Shown here one piece after another: positions 9,108-15,940 of a stretch of DNA of 64,000 nucleotides. Numbering within the stretch: position 1 is the stretch's first letter; every line of letters starts with the position of its first letter. The stretch comes from an uncultured Clostridia bacterium. Its GTDB lineage: Bacteria; Bacillota; Clostridia; UBA1381. The DNA lies in the NCBI GenBank assembly GCA_934486735.1, contig CAKSQL010000007.1:25248-89247 (forward strand), read 5' to 3'. A model generated the notes under the pieces. That model did no database searches and had not been told where the DNA came from. It saw nothing but the letters and a program-made list of their open reading frames with translations. A program made the position numbers and the translations under genes.

Positions 9108-9324
9108 GGGGTTGTAAAAAAGGGCACAGATCGTTCAAGGACATAAATGCTATTGCAAAGTTATAGCATTTGCTTAAAAAGGTATAAATTTAGATAGAAA
9201 TCCGCAAAACTGCGGATTTCTATCTGTTTTTGCCCTTGAACTACACTTCAAACGCACCGCTTGGAGTACACGAGTACACCGTCGGGTGCGTTTGAAGAGT
9301 CCTGCGCTCTTTTTTTACAGCTCC
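9108..9324. repeat. Multi-hairpin interspersed repeat, copy 2
   Basis: A 217-bp relative of the element at 4071-4278. It has the same ends (GGGGTTGTAAAAAA and TTTTTTTACAGCTCC), the same GTTCAAGG/CCTTGAAC pair, a 14-bp hairpin (9193-9206 with 9211-9224) and a 13-bp hairpin (9246-9258 with 9285-9297). The right end runs into a T-rich tract and may terminate the upstream gene. It fills most of the 306-bp gap between the stalk-domain gene and the IclR gene; the rest is the IclR promoter. Confidence 0.85.
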
Positions 9325-9339
9325 TTTTTTATTACTTAC

Positions 9340-9368
9340 TTGACATAATAAATATATTATAATACAAT
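9340..9368 (+). promoter_or_regulatory. Sigma-A promoter of the IclR/GRE operon
   Basis: TTGACA (9340-9345), 17-bp spacer, TACAAT (9363-9368). A small palindrome ATAAC-GTA-GTTAT follows at 9377-9389 between promoter and ribosome-binding site, a possible operator. Confidence 0.65.
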
Positions 9369-9400
9369 AAATACATAACGTAGTTATAGGAGGAAAAACA

Positions 9401-10102
9401 ATGTCAAAAGCTCCGGCGGTGGATTACGCTTTAAGAATTATCGAATATTTTTCCGAAAGTCAAAAGGAAATCGGACTTGCGGATATATGCAACTCACTTG
9501 AAATAAATAAAAATGCGGCATCGAGGGTGCTTGAGTCACTGCTTGAATATAACTGGATATATTTAAGCGACAGTGTTCAGAAAAAATACAGGTTCACAAT
9601 GAAACCGTTTTCGGTTGTTTCAAAATGTACCCCCGGGCATGCTCTTGCCGAGATTGCCAAGAGTGAGCTGCAAGCGCTCAACGAAAAGTTGGGCGATGCT
9701 GTGTATCTCGGTATCAAAAATAAGGAAAATGTGCTTTATCTTCTTCATTTTGATTCGAGCAAAGAAGTACGCATTAACGGTCGTGTCGGCGGCGAATATC
9801 CGCTCAAAACCTCCGCGCCGGGAAAAGTTTTGCTTGCCTATGGCGAGCATGCAAATGATTTTGAAACGGAAGCGGAAAAGATAAAAAAATGCGGATATGC
9901 AACAGATAATGAAGAGTTTGCAAAGGGCATTATATGCATTGCATGCCCGATATACGATGACAGCGGCAAAGTGATTGCAAGTGTCGGGATTTCATCGCTC
10001 ACAATTTATGATAGCATAAATTCGCTTGTAAACGATAAATTGCCGCTGCTGAGGACTGCTGCAAAAAATATTTCTCTAAAGCTTGGATATAAGGGGGATT
10101 AG
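9401..10102 (+). CDS. IclR-family transcriptional regulator
   Basis: A 233-residue DNA-binding regulator. The N-terminal winged helix (residues 1-65) contains the IclR pattern IGLADICNSLEINKNAASRV. The C-terminal effector domain (about 85-230) has VGGEYPLKTSAPGKVLLAYG and IACPIYDDSGKVIASVGIS. TATAGGAGG precedes the ATG. It is the first gene of a tight cluster with the two glycyl-radical-enzyme fragments (2-bp gap), which suggests that it controls them. The effector is unknown. Confidence 0.9.
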   Translation: MSKAPAVDYALRIIEYFSESQKEIGLADICNSLEINKNAASRVLESLLEYNWIYLSDSVQKKYRFTMKPFSVVSKCTPGHALAEIAKSELQALNEKLGDAVYLGIKNKENVLYLLHFDSSKEVRINGRVGGEYPLKTSAPGKVLLAYGEHANDFETEAEKIKKCGYATDNEEFAKGIICIACPIYDDSGKVIASVGISSLTIYDSINSLVNDKLPLLRTAAKNISLKLGYKGD

Positions 10103-10104
10103 TT

Positions 10105-10392
10105 ATGTTTTGCGATTGGACTATTGAAAGATACATAAGAAAAAAATATTATGAGGACTTAAATAAATTAAATCCGATAAAAAGATTTGCGGAGAAATTC
10201 AGACTTAAAATAGATGAACTGAAGCTTGATATAAAAGATGATGATGAGATTATAGGTTGGTTTTACTTTGATAAAAAATATGATGAAAATGTTACATTTA
10301 CCGATGAAATGCAAGATAAAGAGACCAAAAATACAATGAATGCACCGGAAACTTTCAAGAATCAACCGAGCTTTTGGCAGGATTTTTTATGA
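10105..10392 (+). CDS. Small protein resembling the N-terminus of a glycyl radical enzyme
   Basis: A 95-residue protein. The stretch WTIERYIRKKYYEDL, then PIKRFAEKF and DDDEIIGWFYFD, resembles the first segment of pyruvate-formate-lyase-like enzymes, where a helix with RA and a (D/E)-E-L-I-x-G strand occur. The rest of that domain is missing. Its stop overlaps the next start in an ATGA arrangement, implying translational coupling. It may be a separate subunit or a remnant of a once continuous gene. Similarity is by eye only. Confidence 0.45.
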   Translation: MFCDWTIERYIRKKYYEDLNKLNPIKRFAEKFRLKIDELKLDIKDDDEIIGWFYFDKKYDENVTFTDEMQDKETKNTMNAPETFKNQPSFWQDFL

Positions 10393-11711
10393 AAACAAAC
10401 GAAATCTGCGGCAGAGGAACGTATAATTATAAACCAAAACCTGTGTTGTGCCAATCTTCAAAGCAATATGTGAATATCGGCGGCGAACATCCGAACGAGT
10501 TTTCAAAAATTGTTCTAAAAGCGGCGGTTATGAATAATATGGCGCAGCCGCAGATTACGGTTTTATTAAAGCCGAAGGCAAATGAAGAATTTACAAAAGA
10601 AGTGTTTTCGGCGATGAGCAGGCTTGTTGATAAGCTGCATATATATAATTATGATTTGATTGTAAATGCACTTATCAAAAAGGGCATTGCACCCGATGAC
10701 GCAAGGAAATTTACATTTTCTGCATGCTGCACATTCGATTTGAATTATTATTCATACAGGCTTGAATATTTCACCCCGACACTGCAAATTTTTCTTGATG
10801 TGATGAATAGTAAGGAATATTCAGATCTCGAACATCTCACAAAGGACTTGACCTCGGCGCTGGAAAAGGATATTCAAAAGGATATAGAAAATAAGGAAAA
10901 AGGTTTTTCAGACAAAGAATATGCAAGAAAATGCTTTGTGCTGGATTGCCTGCTGCACACCGATACGGCGTACAATTGCATGTACCCATGCGACGGCAGG
11001 TCAAAATATAAAATATTCAACGTGTTTTGCCCCGGTGTTGCAACCCTTGGTGATTCGCTCATGGTATTGGATAAGCTTGTTTTTAAGGAAAAGAGATTTT
11101 CTTACGGCGAATTTTTGAAAATATTGAATTATAATTTTGAGAGCCGCGAGGATTTGAGACAGGAAATTTTAAGCTACACACGTTTCGGAAATGATTCGGA
11201 TGCGGACAAATATACAGCCATGGCAGCAAATTCATTTTTGAATGCTGTTGACGGACTAAAGCTTAAAGAAAACTATTTTGCAATCGACGGCTTTTATTCG
11301 CTTGAGCGTGACAATACATGGACAGTCAAGGCGACCCCTGACGGAAGAAAGGACGGCGAGCCGTTTTCGGAAAATCAATCTCCGACCTACGGTGCGGATA
11401 AAAACGGTGTGACCGCACTTTTAAAGAGCCTGTCAAAGCTGCCGTTCGACCGTACCGCGACAGGGGGACTGAACCTCACATTCTCGCAGGATATGTCACC
11501 GGATATATTAAAGTCGTTGGTGATTTCATATTTTCAATTGGGCGGATTGCATGTCGGGATAAGCGTTGTCAATTCGGAAACTTTAAAAGATGCAATGAAA
11601 AATCCGAATAAGTATAAAAGTCTGACCGTGCGGCTGTATGGATTCAGCGAGTATTTTGTCAGTCTGCCGAAATGGCAGCAACTGGCAATTTTAAACAGAA
11701 CCCAAAATTGA
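10389..11711 (+). CDS. Shortened glycyl-radical-enzyme (pyruvate formate-lyase-like) protein
   Basis: A 440-residue protein matching the C-terminal half of glycyl radical enzymes (normally about 780 residues). APDDARKFTFSACC fits the active-site Cys loop (Cys113/Cys114). ATPDGRKDGEPFSENQSP and ADKNGVTALLKSLSKL are typical. The glycyl loop reads VRLYGFSEYF with Gly418 present, but Tyr and Phe flank it where small residue and Tyr are usual. The 10-stranded barrel's first half is absent. No activating enzyme is adjacent. It may be an inactive relative or part of a split enzyme with the preceding 95-residue protein. The start at 10389 is chosen by the ATGA overlap. Confidence 0.7.
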   Translation: MKTNEICGRGTYNYKPKPVLCQSSKQYVNIGGEHPNEFSKIVLKAAVMNNMAQPQITVLLKPKANEEFTKEVFSAMSRLVDKLHIYNYDLIVNALIKKGIAPDDARKFTFSACCTFDLNYYSYRLEYFTPTLQIFLDVMNSKEYSDLEHLTKDLTSALEKDIQKDIENKEKGFSDKEYARKCFVLDCLLHTDTAYNCMYPCDGRSKYKIFNVFCPGVATLGDSLMVLDKLVFKEKRFSYGEFLKILNYNFESREDLRQEILSYTRFGNDSDADKYTAMAANSFLNAVDGLKLKENYFAIDGFYSLERDNTWTVKATPDGRKDGEPFSENQSPTYGADKNGVTALLKSLSKLPFDRTATGGLNLTFSQDMSPDILKSLVISYFQLGGLHVGISVVNSETLKDAMKNPNKYKSLTVRLYGFSEYFVSLPKWQQLAILNRTQN

Positions 11712-11713
11712 TA

Positions 11714-11755
11714 AAAGTCTCGGAAATCACATTGTCGGATTTCCGAGACTTTTTG
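11714..11755. terminator. Bidirectional terminator
   Basis: AAAAGTCTCGGAAATC pairs with GATTTCCGAGACTTTT around a 9-nt loop, between the convergent GRE-like and EamA genes. It ends exactly at the EamA stop codon. Confidence 0.9.
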
Positions 11756-12610
11756 CTAATTATTCAAAAAAACTGCGCCGAGTCCCAAGAGGACAACCAA
11801 AGCCTCTTTTTTTCCGAAACGCTCTCTGAAAATCGGAATGCTTACCAAAAGCGACAGAACAATCACGCTGACATTTTGCACCGGGAAGAATACAACGCTG
11901 TTTAATTTGCCTGCAAGAAAAGTATTCAGCAGATTGCAGCCTGCAAAGCATATGCCGACAGCCGTCGCACGCATTTTTGCGCCGTTTGGCAGCTTTGCGG
12001 CACAACCGCGCGAAAGCTTGCAAATATATGATATGCTCCCGGCAATCAAAAATGCTGCCGATATAAAAATCAGCGTTTCACTTTTTGCGGAGGAGCTTTG
12101 CTGAACCTTTTGCATAATTCCGAGTCCGCCCGACGCCAGCATGGAGATTATCAGCGGCAGAAAATATTTTCCGCCCGATGCCGAGCCGCCCTTTTTGAAG
12201 CCCGACGCTGCCACTGCCGAGGCGGCGAGAATCAGTCCGCAAAAATTTTTTGATGTAAAGTCCTCGCCCCAGAACAGGAAGCCGGAAATGGCAGGGAGAA
12301 TAAATCCCAACGAGTACACTGTGACGCACATGGCAGTGTTCCCGTTTTTCAGAGCGGCGGTGTAATTCCATTGCGCCGCGAGCAGCAATATGGCATATAT
12401 CAGAGATTGCACAAGTGTGGCGAGCGAAATCCCGGGAAAGCTTAACGCGGCAGGGATAATCAAACCGATAAAGCCGCCGAAAAATATGATGCTTTGTACG
12501 GTGAAAAAATCCGATGTGCCGAACTCAAAGCCGGATATGGATTTTGAAAGCAGATTGCGCCCGACAGATAATATCAGACTTGAGGCGAATGCGGAGTATA
12601 CAAGGCTCAT
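11756..12610 (-). CDS. EamA/DMT-family transporter
   Basis: A 284-residue polytopic membrane protein with about ten hydrophobic segments in two halves of five, as in drug/metabolite transporters (RhaT/EamA type). The second half ends IFRERFGKKEALVVLLGLGA, a typical EamA end. Its start overlaps the stop of the upstream GH5 gene by 4 bp (ATGA), so the two are translationally coupled. This suggests uptake or export of a small sugar or metabolite related to the GH5 product, but the substrate is not readable. Confidence 0.8.
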   Translation of the reverse strand: MSLVYSAFASSLILSVGRNLLSKSISGFEFGTSDFFTVQSIIFFGGFIGLIIPAALSFPGISLATLVQSLIYAILLLAAQWNYTAALKNGNTAMCVTVYSLGFILPAISGFLFWGEDFTSKNFCGLILAASAVAASGFKKGGSASGGKYFLPLIISMLASGGLGIMQKVQQSSSAKSETLIFISAAFLIAGSISYICKLSRGCAAKLPNGAKMRATAVGICFAGCNLLNTFLAGKLNSVVFFPVQNVSVIVLSLLVSIPIFRERFGKKEALVVLLGLGAVFLNN

Positions 12611-13698
12611 ACGCTTTCGCCCCTTATAATGCGCGCCATATTTTCGCTGAGTATTTTTCGGTTGTCGTCGTCAACCAGGCTGAAACGGTTTCCGTCGTTT
12701 GGGGTGCTCAGATAGTTCCACACGCAATAGGGAATTTCGTGCTCCAGGCAGAACGAAATAACATCCCTCATCCAGTTTTCGCGGTATTTGATATTGCAAT
12801 GCCTTATCGTGCCAAACTCGCCGCACCATAGAATTTTATCCGGATTTTTCTCAATAAATGTGAGCGCGGCTGCTAAGCTGTTATAGATAAATTTCTTGTC
12901 AATAACCGAGTAATCGGCATAGGAATTTTCGATTCCGAAAACAACTCTGTCGTAGTCGCGATAAAGCGTGGCATCGCCCGGATACGGCATTTTTCTGTTG
13001 TAATAGAGCGGATCCGCCTGCAGCACGCCCTGCTGATGCGTAAAGCAAAACGGCTGATAAAAATGGAATGTGTAAATCACATTTTCATCGTCATAGACTC
13101 TCAAAAATTCCAAAGTGTCAACACTGTTCCAGCATGTGCTGCCGATTATTATTTTTCTGTCCTTGTTCAGCTTTCTCAGCTCAAATATTGCCTTGCCTGC
13201 GAGCGAATTCCAGCTCTCGGGGTCAACGTCCCTCACTTCGTTCAGCAGTTCAAACGCAATGTTGGGATAGTCGCAAAAACGCCGTTCGAACTTGCACCAC
13301 AGGGCAATAAATCTGTTTTGCAGCTCCTCATTGTCAAGTAATTTGACATCTTCGGAAATGTCGCAATAGTTTCCGATTGCCTTGTGCAGATTCAAAACTA
13401 CATTAAGATTGTATTTTTTGCAGCTTTTTATAAAATTTTCGATAAGTGCAAAAATGCTTTCTCTGTGTTTGTACGGCTGCTCCTCAACAACGATTTGGTC
13501 AAAACCGAGACGAATGTGATCCATGCCGAGCGATGCGATATATTTAACATCGTCCTCGGTTATGTAAGTGTCAAAATGCTCAAAATCTCCGATAGTAAGC
13601 ACCAATCGCCTGTCCTCGGGCAGTACATTAAATCTTTTGTAGTTCGTCAGCCAGCCGCCGAGTCCCATTCCTTTTTCAAAGCCTGTAAATTTTTTCAT
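12607..13698 (-). CDS. GH5-family glycoside hydrolase
   Basis: A 363-residue (beta/alpha)8-barrel retaining glycosidase of the cellulase family GH5. Signatures are GMGLGGWLTNYKRF at the N-terminus, YNLNVVLNLHKA, the acid/base Glu in AFELLNEVRD and the nucleophile Glu in ILWCGEFGTIRH. There is no signal peptide, so it acts inside the cell, probably on short beta-linked oligosaccharides. The ATG at 13698 fits the GTGAGGG site better than the in-frame TTG at 13704. It is the first gene of a two-gene unit with the EamA transporter, divergent from an AraC regulator. Confidence 0.85.
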   Translation of the reverse strand: MKKFTGFEKGMGLGGWLTNYKRFNVLPEDRRLVLTIGDFEHFDTYITEDDVKYIASLGMDHIRLGFDQIVVEEQPYKHRESIFALIENFIKSCKKYNLNVVLNLHKAIGNYCDISEDVKLLDNEELQNRFIALWCKFERRFCDYPNIAFELLNEVRDVDPESWNSLAGKAIFELRKLNKDRKIIIGSTCWNSVDTLEFLRVYDDENVIYTFHFYQPFCFTHQQGVLQADPLYYNRKMPYPGDATLYRDYDRVVFGIENSYADYSVIDKKFIYNSLAAALTFIEKNPDKILWCGEFGTIRHCNIKYRENWMRDVISFCLEHEIPYCVWNYLSTPNDGNRFSLVDDDNRKILSENMARIIRGESV

Positions 13699-13777
13699 AT
13701 CCAAACCCTCACAGCAGTTTTTTCTATTATTATACTACTAAAAGGATGAAAAACGGTATAAAAATTTATATATACTC

Positions 13778-13806
13778 TTGTACAAAAGATAGATTTATGA
13801 TAAAAT
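13778..13806 (+). promoter_or_regulatory. Sigma-A promoter of the AraC gene
   Basis: TTGTAC (13778-13783), 17-bp spacer, TAAAAT (13801-13806). It lies in the 137-bp divergent region between the GH5 and AraC genes. On the minus strand a TATAAT is visible near 13730, but without a convincing -35. Confidence 0.55.
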
Positions 13807-13835
13807 GTAGTCAGTAATTTAGGGAGCTGATAAAA

Positions 13836-14567
13836 GTGGATGTAAGTATAAGTATAACGGGTGACGGAGTGCGCAGATATCCGCCGCACAGGCATGAGCG
13901 GGGCGAGATCATGACATATCTGAGCGGCAGGGGATATTTGTATACGCCCGAGAAAAATTATGAGTTTGAACCGGGGACAATAATTTTTGTACCGCCTGGG
14001 ATTGTGCATGGATCGGTTTCGGAAAACGGGTTTTGCAATATATCGATAGGCGCCGATTTCGAGGGACTCATGCCCGGCGAAACGCCTGTTTTGATTCGGG
14101 ATAATCGGGAGGGCGACGGCATAGCGCTTGCGAAAATAATATATAATAACCGATATGCGGACAGCTCATTTTTGCATTCGCTCAGTACTTCGTTTGCCTG
14201 CTTTTTTGCGCGGAGGGCGGATTTTAAAAATGATTCGTATGCCGCGATATCCGCGATTGTTGAAAAGATAAATAACAATGCGTTCGATACAATGATTGAC
14301 TTGCACAAAATTTTGAATCAAAGCTGTTATTCGGAGGACTATATCCGCGCAAAATTCAAGCAGCATATCGGCAAAACTCCGACCGAGTTTTTGACAGAGA
14401 TTCGTATGCGGAGGGCAGTTTTTTTGATTAATGTCTACGGAAAAAGGCTATCCATACAGGAAATTGCATTAAAATGCGGATATTGCGATTATGTCTATTT
14501 TTCCAAGCGTTTCAAAAAATTTGTCGGCTGTTCGCCGAGCGAATATCAAAAACGCGTGGGAGTATAA
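13836..14567 (+). CDS. AraC-family regulator with cupin sensor domain
   Basis: A 243-residue regulator. The N-terminal cupin half contains PPHRHERGEIMTYLSGRGY and PGTIIFVPPGIVHG. The C-terminal double helix-turn-helix contains LSIQEIALKCGYCDYVYFSK and KKFVGCSPSEYQKR. The GTG start follows AGGGAG. It is divergent from the GH5-EamA unit, which makes that unit the obvious target, with a sugar as likely effector. Confidence 0.9.
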   Translation: MDVSISITGDGVRRYPPHRHERGEIMTYLSGRGYLYTPEKNYEFEPGTIIFVPPGIVHGSVSENGFCNISIGADFEGLMPGETPVLIRDNREGDGIALAKIIYNNRYADSSFLHSLSTSFACFFARRADFKNDSYAAISAIVEKINNNAFDTMIDLHKILNQSCYSEDYIRAKFKQHIGKTPTEFLTEIRMRRAVFLINVYGKRLSIQEIALKCGYCDYVYFSKRFKKFVGCSPSEYQKRVGV

Positions 14568-14575
14568 AAAAATCC

Positions 14576-14604
14576 TTGCATTATTGAGGCAGTTGTGATA
14601 TAAT
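14576..14604 (+). promoter_or_regulatory. Sigma-A promoter of RNA unit 1
   Basis: TTGCAT (14576-14581), 17-bp spacer, perfect TATAAT (14599-14604). The expected first transcribed base is G14611, the first base of GTCACACAAA. Confidence 0.75.
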
Positions 14605-14610
14605 ATTATT

Positions 14611-14812
14611 GTCACACAAAATTATGAATAAAAAGTAAAACATAGAACATAATATATTTAAACAGTATTTTTATTTCGGTAAAAATACAGGCTCTGTCCT
14701 AATGTTTGAATATATAGTGTTCTATGCTATGTTTTACGAATATTCGGTTTGTGTGACAACAATCGGAGTCTTGTATTTTTCGTGCGTCTGCCTTCGGGTC
14801 GGCGCATTTTTT
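14611..14812 (+). ncRNA. Candidate structured small RNA, unit 1
   Basis: About 200 nt with its own promoter and terminator. The body folds as one long rod. GTCACACAAA (14611-14620) pairs with TTTGTGTGAC (14748-14757), GTAAAACATAG with CTATGTTTTAC, ATATATTTAAACA with TGTTTGAATATAT (one G-T), and the tip is GTATTTTTA-TTTCGG-TAAAAATAC. Internal loops separate the helices. A terminator closes the unit at 14783-14812. No credible reading frame is inside. It shares promoter layout and 5' sequence with unit 2 at 14897. I do not recognise the class; a 6S-like RNA is possible but unproven. Confidence 0.6.
14783..14812 (+). terminator. Terminator of RNA unit 1
   Basis: TGCGTCTGCC-TTCG-GGTCGGCGCA forms a GC-rich stem with a TTCG tetraloop, one mismatch and wobble pairs, followed by TTTTTT. 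Confidence 0.75.
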
Positions 14813-14861
14813 AATTTCAGACACGATTTAAAAAATTTTTTAAAAAATTTCAAAAAAAGGC

Positions 14862-14890
14862 TTGCAATTTTGTTCCATATATGGTATAAT
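14862..14890 (+). promoter_or_regulatory. Sigma-A promoter of RNA unit 2
   Basis: TTGCAA (14862-14867), 17-bp spacer, perfect TATAAT (14885-14890), preceded by long A and T tracts (14828-14859) like an UP element. The predicted start G14897 begins GTCACATAAAC, mirroring unit 1. Confidence 0.8.
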
Positions 14891-14896
14891 ATACTT

Positions 14897-15050
14897 GTCA
14901 CATAAACTGAATATAAACAGAAGCAGTCTCATATATTTATAACATAGTAGATTAATTTTGTTTATACAATGTGGCACTCTATATTTTTATAGAGTTCCCC
15001 CGGAATAGACAACCCCGAAGTATGAAGTTACTTCGGGGTTGTTTTTGTTT
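14897..15050 (+). ncRNA. Candidate structured small RNA, unit 2
   Basis: About 150 nt, starting GTCACATAAAC seven bases after the -10, exactly as in unit 1. The 5' end pairs imperfectly with GTTTATACAATGTGGC (about 14959-14974). A small hairpin CTCTATA-TTTT-TATAGAG follows, then a strong terminator. No credible coding sequence is seen. Together with unit 1 it accounts for nearly all of the gap between the AraC gene and the HPr-kinase-like gene. The class is unknown. Confidence 0.6.
15009..15047. terminator. Strong terminator, possibly bidirectional
   Basis: ACAACCCCGAAG pairs with CTTCGGGGTTGT, followed by TTTTTG on the plus strand. On the minus strand it could also end transcripts of the carB/HPr-kinase-like unit. 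Confidence 0.85.
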
Positions 15051-15095
15051 GATTTGCATTGTGCGCAAATGGATTGTATTTCGAAAATATTACCA

Positions 15096-15197
15096 TATTC
15101 CTATGCCGGCAGGCGTGGTTTCTGTCAAAGTTTTTTGCTTTGCAGGAAATTGCGCGCGTCAGAAAAATCAAATACTGTCCTATTCCTGTGCCGGCAG
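15096..15197. repeat. Pair of imperfect direct repeats around TGCCGGCA
   Basis: TATTCCTATGCCGGCAG (15096-15112) recurs as TATTCCTGTGCCGGCAG (15181-15197), with further similarity about 10 bases upstream of each. The spacing is 85 bp. The core TGCCGGCA is a perfect palindrome. They lie just beyond the stop of the HPr-kinase-like gene. Function unknown. Confidence 0.5.
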
Positions 15198-15210
15198 ATG
15201 GATTTTTTTG

Positions 15211-15909
15211 CTATTTTACTTTCATAGCATTGTAAGCCATAACAGCGGCTTCATCGCTGATATTGCAGCCCATCCGATAGATCGCTGTTTTGCTTATAAC
15301 CGAGTCAAGCACATTCAGCAGCTTATCTATATTTTTCAGCATCCGCGGACGCACCGTCTGGTCGAGCATGCATGCTATCGCTTTATCGCTCGGCATTTTC
15401 TCGATAAAGTTGTCGGCGGATCTCTCCAAAAAGCATATTCCGCCGAGGGGAACGCGCAGATTAAGATTCAAATCCGTCTTGCCGCTCCATGGCGTCCCGT
15501 ATACAAAAATCCCGTCCTCCTCCGCGCGGATTGCCGGCTTGTCGTCGTTCAAAATCCTTGCGTTCGGAAAGTTTTTAAGCCAAAGTCCGGTATGTGTTGA
15601 CTTGCCCGTTCCGCTCGGGGCGGAGAAAAGATAGGCATATCCGTCGTTGATAACTGCCGACGAGTGCAGCATCATACCGTTATAGTCAACCAGTTTCCGA
15701 TAGAAAATAAGGCTTGACTGTATATATTCACATTCGTTCAGCGACAGGTGAGGATTCTGCTCCTGAGACGCTTTGAGCGCCTCATATGAAAATGCTATTT
15801 CAAAATCTGTTTGCCCGGGCTCAATTACATACGCCGCCGATTGGTTTATCATCTTCGGATGATGATAGTCCATGCCTACCTTCAATCCGGCAATTGAATG
15901 AGTCAGCAT
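15211..15909 (-). CDS. HPr-kinase-like P-loop protein
   Basis: A 232-residue protein with the C-terminal kinase fold of HPr(Ser) kinase. The P-loop is APSGTGKSTHTGLW, a downstream LNDDKPAIRAEEDG resembles the Walker B/phosphate region, and TPWSGKTDLNLN follows. The N-terminal HprK domain is absent, so it is a short paralogue rather than the catabolite-repression kinase itself. Such proteins often occur beside peptide-modification genes, but none is here. It follows carB by 31 bp on the same strand, with AAAGGAATG before its ATG. Confidence 0.7.
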   Translation of the reverse strand: MLTHSIAGLKVGMDYHHPKMINQSAAYVIEPGQTDFEIAFSYEALKASQEQNPHLSLNECEYIQSSLIFYRKLVDYNGMMLHSSAVINDGYAYLFSAPSGTGKSTHTGLWLKNFPNARILNDDKPAIRAEEDGIFVYGTPWSGKTDLNLNLRVPLGGICFLERSADNFIEKMPSDKAIACMLDQTVRPRMLKNIDKLLNVLDSVISKTAIYRMGCNISDEAAVMAYNAMKVK

Positions 15910-15940
15910 AAATTCATTCCTTTCTGATATTTCTTGAGTT

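Noticed and set aside
14702..14905. 67-codon open frame downstream of the AraC gene
   Set aside because: It runs through the rod-shaped unit 1, its terminator and the unit 2 promoter, and has no ribosome-binding site.
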